Source of the DNA: Candidatus Odyssella thessalonicensis L13
Lineage (GTDB): Bacteria > Pseudomonadota > Alphaproteobacteria > Paracaedibacterales > Paracaedibacteraceae
DNA length: 64,000 nucleotides
Direction of reading: 5' to 3'
Assembly: GCF_000190415.1 (NCBI RefSeq)
Contig: NZ_AEWF01000002.1
Coordinates: 62,001-126,000 of the forward strand
Part shown: piece by piece, positions 1-9,602 of the stretch
How positions within the stretch are numbered: position 1 is the first letter of the stretch
How the letters are laid out: each line of letters opens with the position of its first letter
The notes under the pieces: model-generated
What the model was told of the DNA's origin: nothing
Seen by the model: the letters and a program-made list of their open reading frames with translations, nothing else
Databases searched by the model: none
Made by a program: the position numbers and the translations under genes

Positions 1-2
1 GG

Positions 3-272
3 CGTAATCTACCAATTTATCTGCAGGGCACGTTAGCCTATATTTATCGACGTCATCTGGGTAATCCTCAGCAGGTAAGAGCGTCCATGAGCGATTATGA
101 AGATACCTTTACCGTCAAAGTCAACGACAAGCAGCAGCGAATTTTAAAGACGGGTATCGGCATTGCTGCCGCCTTAACCGAAGACTTGTCTTTAAGCCTC
201 AACTATAATAATGAGTGGTCCTCTTCTGAGCGCTTAAATCGATTGCTTCTCGAGTTCAATTATCGGTTCTAG
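3..272 (+). CDS. C-terminal end of an outer-membrane beta-barrel (autotransporter-type) protein, partial
   Basis: The frame is open from the left edge of the window to the stop at 272, giving the last 89 residues of a longer protein. The residues alternate polar and hydrophobic as in membrane beta strands, and the chain ends in Asn-Tyr-Arg-Phe. A terminal Phe is the usual BamA recognition signal of outer-membrane barrels. The stretch resembles the end of an autotransporter beta domain. The passenger part lies outside the window, so its function cannot be read. The ATG at 87 is internal to this frame and is probably not a true start. The barrel reading is an inference from pattern, not from a recognised family motif. 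Confidence 0.6.
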   Translation, partial: RNLPIYLQGTLAYIYRRHLGNPQQVRASMSDYEDTFTVKVNDKQQRILKTGIGIAAALTEDLSLSLNYNNEWSSSERLNRLLLEFNYRF

Positions 273-441
273 TTATCTTCGAGGATCCTACTCTCTCTTA
301 GGACAGAAAGATACAAGGGGAGATCACTTGCTCTTGCCGCTCAAGTTATAAGTATCCTTTACAAGGAAGACAGGTAATACTGAGAAAGCAGGGCTTTTGC
401 GCATTTATTACATACTTTTCTGGTGTGGATATTGCTATGCT

Positions 442-1962
442 CTACCAATAACCAGAGAGAACCTTCTTAAAGGGCTCGACAGTAGATTGGTCCGTTTCTA
501 GCATTTGTTTTTCAAGACGTTCAAAGCTATCCACTAAGCAAAGATTAGGGGATACACTCGGGGCCGCAAGAAAAAGAAATCTTTCTTCACAGATTTGTTT
601 AAGTTTTTTAAAAAATTCTTGGGTCTGTGAGGTGCGCCCACCTAAAGATGTAAGGGCTTTAGTAAAAAGGCTTCGCTGTTGATAATGCTGTTCTAGAAAA
701 TTCAGAGTTGTTGTAAAGAGATTATGGATACTTGTTTTATAAAGGTTGCTCATTTCCTTATGAGTGGTCGCTTTAACGTTATTGGTCACTAAATTTCCTA
801 CGTGACGAATAAGTTGATTATGGATTTTTTCTGCAAAAAATAGACTCTGCTCAGCTATGGCTTGGGCCTCCTTAATTTCGTTAACGCGTGTCACAGTATT
901 AAGATAAAGATGAATAAGGTTCTCAAAGAAGGTCTGATGTAGAGTAATTAAGTGAGGGGCAAGAGAAGCTTGCACATCAATTTTAATTTTATCTTGAACC
1001 ATCAGGTTGGGAAATAGTTCCTGATAATGTCGGTATAAATCTAATTCTGCTCCTAATATTTTTTCGCTCAAACAAAGGAAGTCATTAACATTTTCAAGAT
1101 TTTGCTTTTCAAGCAGAAATGTCTCGCCTAGGAAAGTGCAGCTATTATCAAAATAACGGATTAGTTGCCGATCATCTAAAGTGCAATTGAGACTAATATT
1201 AGTCTTCTCTTTTATTTGTTGTAAATCGAATTCAGTAAACGACGCTGTCGAAATACGCACGACTTGATTTAATAGATAAAAGTGATCTCTCTTTGATTGC
1301 CATAATGCTAGAGAATCGCCCGTAAGAGGCGGTATAAGTAAATCATAGGCGACCAGGCGCTTAATTTGGGGACTCTTATGATGGCTATCAGTTTTACTAG
1401 GGGGCACAGGCTGAAGTAAATGGTAAGCAATCCATAATAGTTGATCCTTAAAATATGTATCAAAGATCATAATTAACAGAGCATATTGATGGTGATATTC
1501 TTGCTCATTAATAGTTTTGTCCGCCGAGGTAATTATTAAAGGGGCAATTTTATCAAAACCTTTGATGACATTGCTTGATGCTTTCTTAATCTGTTCTTGA
1601 AGCTCGTCCGGAAGAGTAAGATCTTGCAAATCTCGCCTCATTCCTAGTCCTCGTTTCAACCAGATAAGGGTTTTATGGATCTCATTTGAGATGAGACTTT
1701 CAATAAAGTCACAATATTCATAAGGAATATCAAGGCTCCCTTGCCAGAGAAGTTTGCGCCTAAGATATTTATTTAGATCAGTTTTAACAAGTCGCAATTC
1801 AGCTTGGCTCTCAAGCGAAGGAAGTGAGGGGCTGTAAGGATACAGATCCTGATCCTGATAAATATCTTTATCCGGCTCCGGTATGTCGGCCGCATGTGCA
1901 GTGTTAAGAAGTCCTAATAAAGCTGCAGCTATGAATGTTCTAAGGCGTGACGGTAATATCAT
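442..1962 (-). CDS. Exported protein of unknown function (506 aa)
   Basis: I do not recognise the family. The first 24 residues form a clear Sec signal peptide (Arg, then a hydrophobic core, ending AHA-A), so the mature protein should be periplasmic or secreted. The rest is a soluble, mostly helical sequence with no further membrane segment; a Pro-rich stretch occurs near residues 25-50 and cysteines are scattered. AGGAAATTAA precedes the ATG at ribosome-binding distance and supports this start. The next gene upstream on the same strand (start 2864) is also exported, with 68 bp between them, so they may be co-transcribed. No catalytic motif was seen. Confidence 0.6.
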   Translation of the reverse strand: MILPSRLRTFIAAALLGLLNTAHAADIPEPDKDIYQDQDLYPYSPSLPSLESQAELRLVKTDLNKYLRRKLLWQGSLDIPYEYCDFIESLISNEIHKTLIWLKRGLGMRRDLQDLTLPDELQEQIKKASSNVIKGFDKIAPLIITSADKTINEQEYHHQYALLIMIFDTYFKDQLLWIAYHLLQPVPPSKTDSHHKSPQIKRLVAYDLLIPPLTGDSLALWQSKRDHFYLLNQVVRISTASFTEFDLQQIKEKTNISLNCTLDDRQLIRYFDNSCTFLGETFLLEKQNLENVNDFLCLSEKILGAELDLYRHYQELFPNLMVQDKIKIDVQASLAPHLITLHQTFFENLIHLYLNTVTRVNEIKEAQAIAEQSLFFAEKIHNQLIRHVGNLVTNNVKATTHKEMSNLYKTSIHNLFTTTLNFLEQHYQQRSLFTKALTSLGGRTSQTQEFFKKLKQICEERFLFLAAPSVSPNLCLVDSFERLEKQMLETDQSTVEPFKKVLSGYW

Positions 1963-2030
1963 TTAATTTCCTGTACTGCTTGGTCCACGTAACAGATTAC
2001 CTTTATCATTTGGGGCAAATTAAGGATGGC

Positions 2031-2864
2031 TTATAGAGCGTAAACACAGTAGTAAAGGGCACCTATAGCCGCAGAAGAGGTAACTAATACCCAGCCTGGT
2101 GGTGTTAACACGCCAGGTAAAATACTGGTACACAAGTTAAGAGTGTAATAAGTAGATAAGGCGGTCCCGGTACTGCTGGTAATATTAAAGATTAGCTTCA
2201 CATAACGCAGTGTTTTGGTCAGAAGATGTTCATTAGAGTGAAGCATTTCATTTTTCCAGTTTTTCAGTTTATCGGCTAAGGTAAGGAGGTCATTTTCAAT
2301 CCGCAGTTGGCTGTTCTCAATTCCTTCAATCTGAACCCCGTGCTCCTGCAATGCTGTTAATAATGTGACCAGCATCTGATTGTTCTTCTCTAATAATTGA
2401 GTCATAGTCGCAAGCTGTCGGCTGAGCGTTTGGTTTTCTTGTCTCAGTTGATCGAGTTCACCTTCTAAATCTGCTATATTTGTGAGAGAAGCATCTTCCC
2501 TAGGTAGAAGGAGCTGCATTTGCTGTTGCGGAAGGGAGTCTGACGTAAGATGAACGAAGTCCTTGTCTTCGGCTAGATCGTCCTGTAAAGGAGAGGTATT
2601 GTCCATAAAGAATTGCTTAAAGGGCAGAGCTTGGCTATCAAATTCTGAAGTTGGGATGGCACTGTTAAGAGTAAAAGTGTCAAGGGTGCCAAAAGAGGAG
2701 GCAGAGTCACTAGAAATGTCGCTGCTATTATTATTGCTCTGGGGTGCATATAATAAAGCTAGCCTTTGATAAAGCTGAGCTTGTTTAGACGGATCTAACC
2801 AGTCAGAAGAGATTTCCTCTGCGTGAAGGGTGGCTGTCAAAATTAGAAATGCTATTAATTTCAT
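2031..2864 (-). CDS. Exported coiled-coil protein with C-terminal hydrophobic segment (277 aa)
   Basis: Family not recognised. A short signal peptide (about residues 1-15) is followed by a Ser/Asp/Asn-rich region. A strong heptad-type coiled coil runs from about 130 to 215 (repeated Leu with Glu/Gln/Asn). A hydrophobic, Gly/Pro-containing tail of about 45 residues could insert in or lie across a membrane. The same order (signal, coiled coil, hydrophobic Gly/Pro tail) is found in the 190-aa protein at 14674-15246, so the two may be distant paralogues. GAGGG precedes the ATG at suitable distance. It may form a helical bundle or tether at the envelope, which is inference only. Confidence 0.6.
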   Translation of the reverse strand: MKLIAFLILTATLHAEEISSDWLDPSKQAQLYQRLALLYAPQSNNNSSDISSDSASSFGTLDTFTLNSAIPTSEFDSQALPFKQFFMDNTSPLQDDLAEDKDFVHLTSDSLPQQQMQLLLPREDASLTNIADLEGELDQLRQENQTLSRQLATMTQLLEKNNQMLVTLLTALQEHGVQIEGIENSQLRIENDLLTLADKLKNWKNEMLHSNEHLLTKTLRYVKLIFNITSSTGTALSTYYTLNLCTSILPGVLTPPGWVLVTSSAAIGALYYCVYAL

Positions 2865-3051
2865 CGAACCCTCGTAAGAATATTATATTTTTTTACTAAA
2901 ATTTAAAATTAATTCTTTTCTAAGATTAGAGCTCGCCTAACCTTGTGTCAAAATAAAATAGATCCTTTTAATAAATAGTTAGGTTTAAGTAAGAAATGTT
3001 GGTTATAAAAGGAGATCCTTCAAAGTTTGCCCTTAAATTTAAGATAAGCAT

Positions 3052-3621
3052 TTACCCCTTAATGAGTGATAAAACATCGCGCCGTAATTCACTATTATCG
3101 CGGAAGGCCCCCATCATTTGGGTGGTAATCAAAGTAACTTCAGTTTTATGGACGCCGCGACAGGTCATACATTGATGAGTCGCTTTAATTGCGACTGCCA
3201 CCCCTAAAGGGCGCAGAGTGCTGTTAATGGCCTGGGCAATTTCTGCTGTCATCTTTTCCTGGATCTGTAACCGCTTAGCAAAGATATCGACCACGCGCGC
3301 TAATTTACTTATGCCAACCACACGCTTATTAGGTAAATAAGCTATATGAACATAGCCAATAATAGGGGCCATATGATGTTCACAATGGGATTCAAAGCGG
3401 ATATCTTTTAATAGGATAATTTCATCATAGCCGTTTATTTCTTCAAAGGTACGTGATAAATAGGCGGCAGGGTCTTCGCCATAGCCTGCAAAGTATTCTT
3501 CAAAAGCACGAATAACGCGTTCCGGCGTCTGTTTCAACCCTTCTCGGTCAGGGTTGTCCCCAGCCCAGGATATTAAGGTACGGATGGCAGCTTCGGCCTC
3601 TTCTCGAGTAGGTCTTAACAT
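3052..3621 (-). CDS. folE: GTP cyclohydrolase I
   Basis: Converts GTP to 7,8-dihydroneopterin triphosphate, the first step of tetrahydrofolate (or pterin) synthesis, as a cytoplasmic homodecamer. The 189-aa length is normal for the bacterial type I enzyme. The zinc ligands are visible: Cys80 and His83 in SHCEHHMAP, and Cys151 in HQCMTCRGV. The N-terminal helix with NPDREGLKQTPERV is also characteristic. It starts 5 bp after the stop of apaG and is surely translated from the same message. No other folate gene is in the window. Confidence 0.96.
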   Translation of the reverse strand: MLRPTREEAEAAIRTLISWAGDNPDREGLKQTPERVIRAFEEYFAGYGEDPAAYLSRTFEEINGYDEIILLKDIRFESHCEHHMAPIIGYVHIAYLPNKRVVGISKLARVVDIFAKRLQIQEKMTAEIAQAINSTLRPLGVAVAIKATHQCMTCRGVHKTEVTLITTQMMGAFRDNSELRRDVLSLIKG

Positions 3622-3626
3622 ATAAC

Positions 3627-4046
3627 TCAGTTCAAAGTGATGGGTTGATAGGGGCTATCTAAAGAAAATGCTGGGATTTCGACACTAAACATCTCGCCAT
3701 CTTGACGCGTCATATGATAACGGCCAACCATAATCCCTGACGGTGTTGCCAGAGGCGTACCGCTGGTGTATTCATAAGTTTCACCCGGCTGGATGGTGGG
3801 CTGTTCACCAACGACGCCAACCCCTTTGACGACTTGGGTGCGGCCAAAGCTATCGGTAATCTCCCAGTGACGATTTTTGAGTTGTACCGGTGAAGATCCA
3901 AGATTTTCTATCCGCACATGATAAGCCCATAAATAATGGTTTTCTTCTGGGGAAGACTGGCTATCCAGATAAATAGGGTAAACAGTCACACGAATCTGCT
4001 CTGATTCTTGAGTGTAAGAAGGTGCTGTCGGTAGCATTGTTGTCAT
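3627..4046 (-). CDS. apaG: ApaG domain protein (Co2+/Mg2+ efflux-associated)
   Basis: ApaG is a small beta-sandwich (fibronectin-III-like) protein linked genetically to Ap4A metabolism and to cobalt/magnesium resistance; its biochemical role is unsettled. The core is typical: YLWAYHVRIEN, RHWEITDSFG, VGVVGEQPTIQPGE, YEYTSGTPL, MVGRYHM. The frame is open to 4085, but AGGAGG lies 10 bp before the ATG at 4046. The resulting 139 aa is close to the usual 125-130, so I chose that start. It is the first gene of an apaG-folE pair and is divergent from the gene at 4161. Confidence 0.93.
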   Translation of the reverse strand: MTTMLPTAPSYTQESEQIRVTVYPIYLDSQSSPEENHYLWAYHVRIENLGSSPVQLKNRHWEITDSFGRTQVVKGVGVVGEQPTIQPGETYEYTSGTPLATPSGIMVGRYHMTRQDGEMFSVEIPAFSLDSPYQPITLN

Positions 4047-4160
4047 ATGGGTTAAACCTCCTGTAAAACAAGATAGTCTCGACACAACGATTTTCTACTT
4101 CTATCATAGCTTATTGTGGGTTAGAATGTCATAACAAATGTTTAAAAGTGTTGGAAAAAA

Positions 4161-4841
4161 ATGGCAGAAAAGGACAAGTTTGACGAATTTCTGGATGAGG
4201 TAGAGCAAGATATTCGTCAAGAAAAGTTTAAACAAATTTGGGATAAGTATGGCAAGCAAGCAAGTTCTGCTATCACAGTACTCCTTGTTGCTGTAGCTTC
4301 TTACTCACTGTGGTCCAATTATCAAACACGTGAATTAGAGCGCCAATCTGATTTTTACGTTAAAGCGCAAACTTATCTTGAACAGGGAGAGCCCACTAAA
4401 GCCTTATCCCTATTGAAAGAGCTTAGTGCTGGGAATAAGGCCTATGCTACATTTGCTAAGTTTTCTCAGGCTGCCATCCTTTCAGAACCCGGTAAAGACC
4501 AGGATCTCGATAAAGCTTTTAGTTTATATCAAGAAATTGCTAATGATTCGCGTCTCGAACAAGTTTGGCGAGATACGGCCGCTTTACAGTTAGTCAGTCT
4601 AAGCTTTGAAAAGGATCCTCAACAAGCTGAGACTTTGCTGGCAAAGATAGAGCCGCTATGTGAGCCCGGCCGCCCTTTACAAGCTTTAGCGCTTGAGCAG
4701 AAAGGCCTTATCCTCTATTTATCAGGTAAGAAGTCTGAAGCCGCTGATATCTTTGTTCAGATTGTCCAGTTAGGCAATGCGCCAGAGAATGTTAAGTGGC
4801 GGGCGCAGACGATGGCTCAGCAGATTTCGAGCGAATCTTAA
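4161..4841 (+). CDS. YfgM-like membrane-anchored TPR-like protein
   Basis: A 226-aa protein with a charged cytoplasmic N-terminus (DEFLDEVEQDIRQEK), one membrane helix at about residues 35-52 and a long helical periplasmic part resembling degenerate tetratricopeptide repeats. This matches the YfgM/TPR_21 family, whose E. coli member associates with the SecYEG translocon and periplasmic chaperones. In many proteobacteria this gene sits just before bamB and der, but here it stands alone. The assignment rests on the N-terminal DEFL-type motif, the single anchor and the length. Confidence 0.75.
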   Translation: MAEKDKFDEFLDEVEQDIRQEKFKQIWDKYGKQASSAITVLLVAVASYSLWSNYQTRELERQSDFYVKAQTYLEQGEPTKALSLLKELSAGNKAYATFAKFSQAAILSEPGKDQDLDKAFSLYQEIANDSRLEQVWRDTAALQLVSLSFEKDPQQAETLLAKIEPLCEPGRPLQALALEQKGLILYLSGKKSEAADIFVQIVQLGNAPENVKWRAQTMAQQISSES

Positions 4842-5265
4842 TCCTTAATCTCGCTTTCCAATACTTTTCACTAGTCAACAATTCAAAGGTGACATTGCTT
4901 GCTATTGTCATCTTTGGCAGCTAGAGCCCTTTACACTATGATAATAATAAAAGCAAGAAAATGGTGTGACCTTCCCTGATAAGAGTAGTAGGCTTCTTGG
5001 CTAAGTATTGCCTGCTTTAGGGGCAATCCCAAGGGCACTAAACATGCTATCCTTCCTTTCTAAAGGTGTTCTCGAGAGCATTTAGCCTAAAAATAAGAAT
5101 TATAAATTAGATTTAACCTTAATTGCTTGAGTAACTTTAAGAAGGGGCTGAGATTTGATGACTTATCAGAGCAGACCGCTGATAAAACAGTGAAGCTATA
5201 TTAGGTGGCTTTTTGAACAATTCACCTGTTACTGACAACGATTCCATGGAGTGGGATAATAAACA
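4842..5265. other. Intergenic region with one strong hairpin
   Basis: This 424-bp stretch has no convincing reading frame. It contains an 11-bp inverted repeat (4884-4894 against 4906-4916, one G-T pair, 11-nt loop) about 40 bp after the upstream stop. No T-run follows it, so it is not a standard intrinsic terminator. It may protect the 3' end of the upstream message. The remainder should hold the promoter of the LRR gene at 5266, but I could not pick a confident one. Confidence 0.35.
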
Positions 5266-6495
5266 ATGAAGAATAAATTTTTATTTTGTTTTGGTCTTTT
5301 AACTATCTTATCGAGCTGCCTCTTTGCGGGGGAAGATTCTGTAGAAGTGGGATATCTAGGCCATGATTTACCCCCTGAAATGATAGCAAATGTGGTGCAG
5401 CATTTATCTCCTTCGGCAGCTGCAAGCTTAGGGGCGACTAATCAGATGCATCATCAGGCGGTAAAGGATCTATACTTTGAGAAATTAGAAATTGTGATCC
5501 CTAAACTAATTGATGAGTCTGTGCGCCAAGGGATCTTAAATCAGGCTGTAAGAATAATTCCGCGCCTATCTGAAGGCAAGGTTAAGCTTAAAAGAAGCGT
5601 AAAACAGCCCCATGAATTATTATTAACTATAATTTTAAATGAGGGTCAGTGCGGCGGTTTTATGGAGGATGGGAAAAGCAAGATCGCAATTCTTCAATCC
5701 ATCAAGAACGTGGTCATGCATTCTGCTAACCTAAGCATGCTGTTGATGACATCTTACTTTTATCCGCATAAACCCAAGTCAGTCACATCGGCGCAGCTGG
5801 ATTTAACTTATCTCCCCTACAGCATCAAAAACCTGACACACTTAGTCACGCTAGGAGTTGCCACGAATAAGTTGACGTCTTTATCTCCCACAATTAAATA
5901 CTGTTATAATTTAAGGAATCTTTTGCTCATGGAAAATCAGCTGACCTCCCTGCCTGCTGAAATTGGTAAGCTAAAGAATTTGCAAGAACTTGAACTCAAT
6001 AATAATCAGCTCAAATATCTGCCGCGCGAAATCGGTTGGTTGGCTAAATTACAAACGTTGGAGCTAAATCATAATAAGCTCTTAGCTTTGCCGGCAGAGA
6101 TCGGCAACTTGGTAAACTTGAAAGAATTATTTCTGGGGGGAAATAAGTTAACAGCTTTACCGGCTGGGATCTGTAACTTAATTAATTTGCAAACGCTAAA
6201 TCTTCAGGGCAATCCCTTAATCGAACTTCCTTCTCAAATTGGTGCGCTGCGGAGTCTTAACTATTTATGTGTATCAGATACCCCTTTACAATATTTGCCC
6301 CAAAGCTTTCGGCAGCTTTTAACGAGGCAGAAGTTGGAAGGCCTTAACTTCGAAAATACTGACTTACCCTTACAGATCAGAGTGAAATTTTCATCCGCCC
6401 CTAAATGCTTAGAGGTAATTAAAAAGCTGGAAGACCAAGATATCAATGTCTTTGATGACAGTCCTAAATGCTCCTCGCCCCGTAGGAAAGGATAA
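5266..6495 (+). CDS. Exported F-box-like / leucine-rich repeat protein (409 aa)
   Basis: Residues 1-21 form a signal peptide. Residues 34-75 read like an F-box ([16 protein letters not shown] onward, ending in a Leu-Tyr-Phe segment). Residues about 180-350 are seven or so leucine-rich repeats of the 23-residue bacterial type, with LPxEIGxLxxLxxLxLxxNxL phasing. The C-terminus is charged and Ser/Pro-rich. The F-box to LRR order is that of eukaryotic substrate adaptors of SCF ubiquitin ligases, and amoeba-associated bacteria are known to carry such proteins. The next gene is a paralogue with the same layout, so a tandem duplication is likely. The F-box call is by eye and the host role is inference; the LRR call is firm. 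Confidence 0.85.
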   Translation: MKNKFLFCFGLLTILSSCLFAGEDSVEVGYLGHDLPPEMIANVVQHLSPSAAASLGATNQMHHQAVKDLYFEKLEIVIPKLIDESVRQGILNQAVRIIPRLSEGKVKLKRSVKQPHELLLTIILNEGQCGGFMEDGKSKIAILQSIKNVVMHSANLSMLLMTSYFYPHKPKSVTSAQLDLTYLPYSIKNLTHLVTLGVATNKLTSLSPTIKYCYNLRNLLLMENQLTSLPAEIGKLKNLQELELNNNQLKYLPREIGWLAKLQTLELNHNKLLALPAEIGNLVNLKELFLGGNKLTALPAGICNLINLQTLNLQGNPLIELPSQIGALRSLNYLCVSDTPLQYLPQSFRQLLTRQKLEGLNFENTDLPLQIRVKFSSAPKCLEVIKKLEDQDINVFDDSPKCSSPRRKG

Positions 6496-6710
6496 GTCTG
6501 ACCTCTTTCTTGCTAAGAGCCTGGTCGAGAAGAAAAAGGCCGGGCGCAGCAGAGAGGCCCTCTGGTCTATTGTTGCTCGCAAAAAGAGATCTGTTTAAAT
6601 AGTTAAATAATTTTTAATCTATTTATCTGTTCTAGTAATTTAATTAGATACTTGAAATATTTTTTTAATACCTATAAAACTGATAAGTTTAAATAACGAG
6701 TTTTATTAGT

Positions 6711-7796
6711 GTGATAAAGAAATATTTACTTTGTTTAGGTCTCTTGTGGGGACAGGGGATGAATAGCAGCGGAATGGAGGCATCGCTAGATGAATCCTCT
6801 TCCCTAACCGCTACTCATTTCTGTTATTTAGGAGATCGAGTGCCTCCAGAGCTATTCACAGAGATTATTTCTAATCTGAGCTTTGAAGATGCTGCTATGA
6901 TGGCACAGGTTGATAGCACTCATTACGAAGCTGTAAGCGAATTATATTTCGAAAAGCTGGAAGCTGCTATTTATACGGCCATCCAACAAGCTATTAGCCA
7001 TAATATATGGAAAGACTTACTAAGCGGTACAGAGAGGGATGTCAGTCTTCACTCCCTTCTTTGCCATAACTCTGCTAATCTTGAAAATTTGATTTTAAAG
7101 GAAGTTTATGCGGGAGGGTTTCGCGACAAAGGAGCAAGTTTAATCCATATCGTGCAATCAATTAAGGAAGTTATTGCAAATCCTTATAACCTCGACTTAT
7201 TACTGACAATATTTAGTACTTCTTCCTCCGTTGAGAATTTTAGTTACCGCGATAAGCCGATAACCTATCTTCCGTGCAGTATAAAAAAGCTAACCGCTTT
7301 AAAACACTTAGAACTCTGTAACACCAGCCTTTCCTCTCTTCCGTCAGCTATTGGTGATCTTATTAACTTAACCGAGCTTAACTTAGCTAAGAGCCGGCTT
7401 TCATCTTTGCCCGCTGCGATTGGGAATCTATCGCGCTTAACGCAGCTTAGCTTAGCTCACAACCAACTGCTCTGTTTACCTGCCTCTATTAGCAATTTAA
7501 CTCAGTTAAAGTTTTTCAATACCGGCAACAACCCTCTGTGTAAGTTACCCAGAAGTATTATCAACTTATTAGAATATCGTAACTTTGTTCAAGTTTACCT
7601 AGGGGAAACACAGCTGCCCCCACAACTTAAAAATCCGATATATCTAAAATATGTGCCGCAGATAATTAGCTTTCTGGAGGGAGAAGGTAAGGACATTCTT
7701 GATGGGGATGGGCGTTCTGGCCCACGAGCGCCAGAAGCAAGCACAATCGAAGATCAATATCTGGGATTACCAAATCTTGTGGATGACGATTTGTAA
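6711..7796 (+). CDS. Exported F-box-like / leucine-rich repeat protein, paralogue (361 aa)
   Basis: A paralogue of the preceding gene. It has a signal peptide (1-21), an F-box-like segment at about 44-78 (VPPELFTEIISNLSFEDAA) and a middle region sharing the spaced pattern YAGGF, VQSIKEV and LDLLL with the first copy. Four to five LRRs follow at about 183-282, with LPSAIGDLINLTELNLAKS phasing. The C-terminal 60 residues are acidic and end in Asp-Asp-Asp-Leu. It starts with GTG at 6711. The repeat number differs between the paralogues, as expected for LRR arrays that grow or shrink. A 27-bp gap separates it from the convergent recJ gene. Confidence 0.83.
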   Translation: MIKKYLLCLGLLWGQGMNSSGMEASLDESSSLTATHFCYLGDRVPPELFTEIISNLSFEDAAMMAQVDSTHYEAVSELYFEKLEAAIYTAIQQAISHNIWKDLLSGTERDVSLHSLLCHNSANLENLILKEVYAGGFRDKGASLIHIVQSIKEVIANPYNLDLLLTIFSTSSSVENFSYRDKPITYLPCSIKKLTALKHLELCNTSLSSLPSAIGDLINLTELNLAKSRLSSLPAAIGNLSRLTQLSLAHNQLLCLPASISNLTQLKFFNTGNNPLCKLPRSIINLLEYRNFVQVYLGETQLPPQLKNPIYLKYVPQIISFLEGEGKDILDGDGRSGPRAPEASTIEDQYLGLPNLVDDDL

Positions 7797-7823
7797 GGTG
7801 CCCTTCCAAAATAGTTAGCTGTT

Positions 7824-9602
7824 TTACATCACATCGTCAATAAAGCAGGTCACGCTACAGCGCCCGTTCCACGTATCCACCTTCAAGGTACCGGCCACTT
7901 GAATCGATTTATTGCTACGGGCCATAATGGCATCGCCTAAAGGCGTTTCTAAAGCACGAAAAGCCATAGCTTTAAGGCGTGTTCCATCTTCCCCTTCTAG
8001 GGTGCAGCGAATATGATTGACGCCGACAGGTTCAGCATAAGTAACTTTGGCTTTGTGAATGCAGAACTTAGGAGTTGGATTACCATTCCCAAAAGGCTCT
8101 AAGCGTTTAAGTTCGTGCACCAGATCCAGCGTTGCGCCAGAGGGCGTTAATATGCCATCAATTTCCAGCGTCGGCTCTAGGGTTTCAAGTTGATGCTTCA
8201 GATTATCTTTGAGAAAATTATAAAAGTTATCGAATTGATCACGCATAACTGTGAAACCTGCAGCCATGAGATGCCCACCGCCGGCCGTAAGTAGACCATG
8301 ATGGCAAGCGGCATGCATCGCAGCGCCTAGGTTCACCCCAGCAATCGAGCGACCAGAGCCTTTACCAATATCCGCATCGAACCCGACCACACACGCCGGT
8401 CGATTATAGCGCTCTTTTAATCGTCCTGCCACAATGCCAATGACGCCTGGATGCCAGCCTTCTTGACCGACAAGAATGAGAGGCTGCCGATGGAGGCCTT
8501 GAGTCTCAATCTGGTGAATTGCTTCTTCGAGGACAAGAGTCTCGATGGCTTGGCGCTCCTTATTATAGAGATCCAATTCACGGGCCAATTGTTGTGCTTC
8601 GAGTTCATCCAAGGTTGACAGAAGGCGTGAGCCATATTCGGCGCGGCCAACCCGTCCACCGGCATTGATGCGAGGGCCTAATAAGAATCCCAAATGATAG
8701 GCAGACGGGGTATCATCCATGCCTGCAAGATCAGCCAAACATCTTAAGCCGTGATTGGAGCGCCGTGCCATAACTTTAAGGCCTTGCGCCACAAAAGCGC
8801 GATTGAGTCCTGTCAAAGTCATGACATCACAAACTGTTCCAAGCGCAACCAAATCGAGATATTGGCGTAGATCTGGTTCGGGACGCTGGGCAAACCACCC
8901 TTCAAGCCTGAGTTGACGGTGTAAAGCCACCAGGAAAATAAAACTGACGCCGGCGGCACACAAATTGGTTAGCGGACTATTTTCATCAATGCGGTTGGGA
9001 TTGATGATGGCTGTGGCAGGGGGTAAAGAAGCTTGCGAGACATGGTGATCCAGCACAATCACATCCATTCCCAGTTGGACCGCTGCTTCTAAAGGGGTAA
9101 AAGCAGTTGTGCCACAATCTACCATTAATAGGGTGGTGGTGCCTTCCTTGGCCAGTTGCTGCATGGCTGGGACCGTTGGTCCGTATCCTTCTTCAATCCG
9201 CTGCGGAATGTAGACGCGCAATGAGATACCAATATCGCGGAAATAACGTTTTAATAGAGCAGTAGCGGTAGCACCATCAACGTCATAATCTCCAAATACA
9301 GCGATCGTTTCTTGGCTCTGAATGGCTTTCACTACCCGGTCAACCCCGACACTCAAATCCTTAAGATGGGATGGGTCGGGCATTAATTCTCTTAACGTTG
9401 GCTGAAGGAAAGAAGCCGCATTTTGAAAATTTATGCCCCGTTTTAACAGGATAGTGGCGGCGAAGGTGCTGATTTGATGATTTTGGGCTAGTTGTAATGC
9501 CTCGCGAGGATTAACCTCATCAAAGACCCAACGGCGGCCGCCCACGGAGATCTGGCCATCAAATAGATAAGAATTAGAGAGGGGTTGCTGAATGTTTGTC
9601 AT
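7824..9602 (-). CDS. recJ: Single-stranded-DNA-specific 5'-3' exonuclease RecJ
   Basis: RecJ degrades single-stranded DNA 5' to 3' in recombinational repair (RecFOR pathway), mismatch repair and base excision repair. The DHH-family metal motifs are present: DYDVDG at 105-110, DHH at 185-187, GPRINAGGR at 309-317 and the DHHA1 motif GGGH at 441-444. A C-terminal OB-fold region with LEPFGNGNPTP follows. The 592-aa length is normal. The ATG overlaps the stop of the upstream lipoprotein gene (ATGA), so the two are translationally coupled. Confidence 0.96.
   Translation of the reverse strand: MTNIQQPLSNSYLFDGQISVGGRRWVFDEVNPREALQLAQNHQISTFAATILLKRGINFQNAASFLQPTLRELMPDPSHLKDLSVGVDRVVKAIQSQETIAVFGDYDVDGATATALLKRYFRDIGISLRVYIPQRIEEGYGPTVPAMQQLAKEGTTTLLMVDCGTTAFTPLEAAVQLGMDVIVLDHHVSQASLPPATAIINPNRIDENSPLTNLCAAGVSFIFLVALHRQLRLEGWFAQRPEPDLRQYLDLVALGTVCDVMTLTGLNRAFVAQGLKVMARRSNHGLRCLADLAGMDDTPSAYHLGFLLGPRINAGGRVGRAEYGSRLLSTLDELEAQQLARELDLYNKERQAIETLVLEEAIHQIETQGLHRQPLILVGQEGWHPGVIGIVAGRLKERYNRPACVVGFDADIGKGSGRSIAGVNLGAAMHAACHHGLLTAGGGHLMAAGFTVMRDQFDNFYNFLKDNLKHQLETLEPTLEIDGILTPSGATLDLVHELKRLEPFGNGNPTPKFCIHKAKVTYAEPVGVNHIRCTLEGEDGTRLKAMAFRALETPLGDAIMARSNKSIQVAGTLKVDTWNGRCSVTCFIDDVM

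Noticed and set aside
4884-4916. Hairpin considered as an intrinsic terminator
   Set aside because: No T-run follows on either strand; kept only as a structure within the gap.
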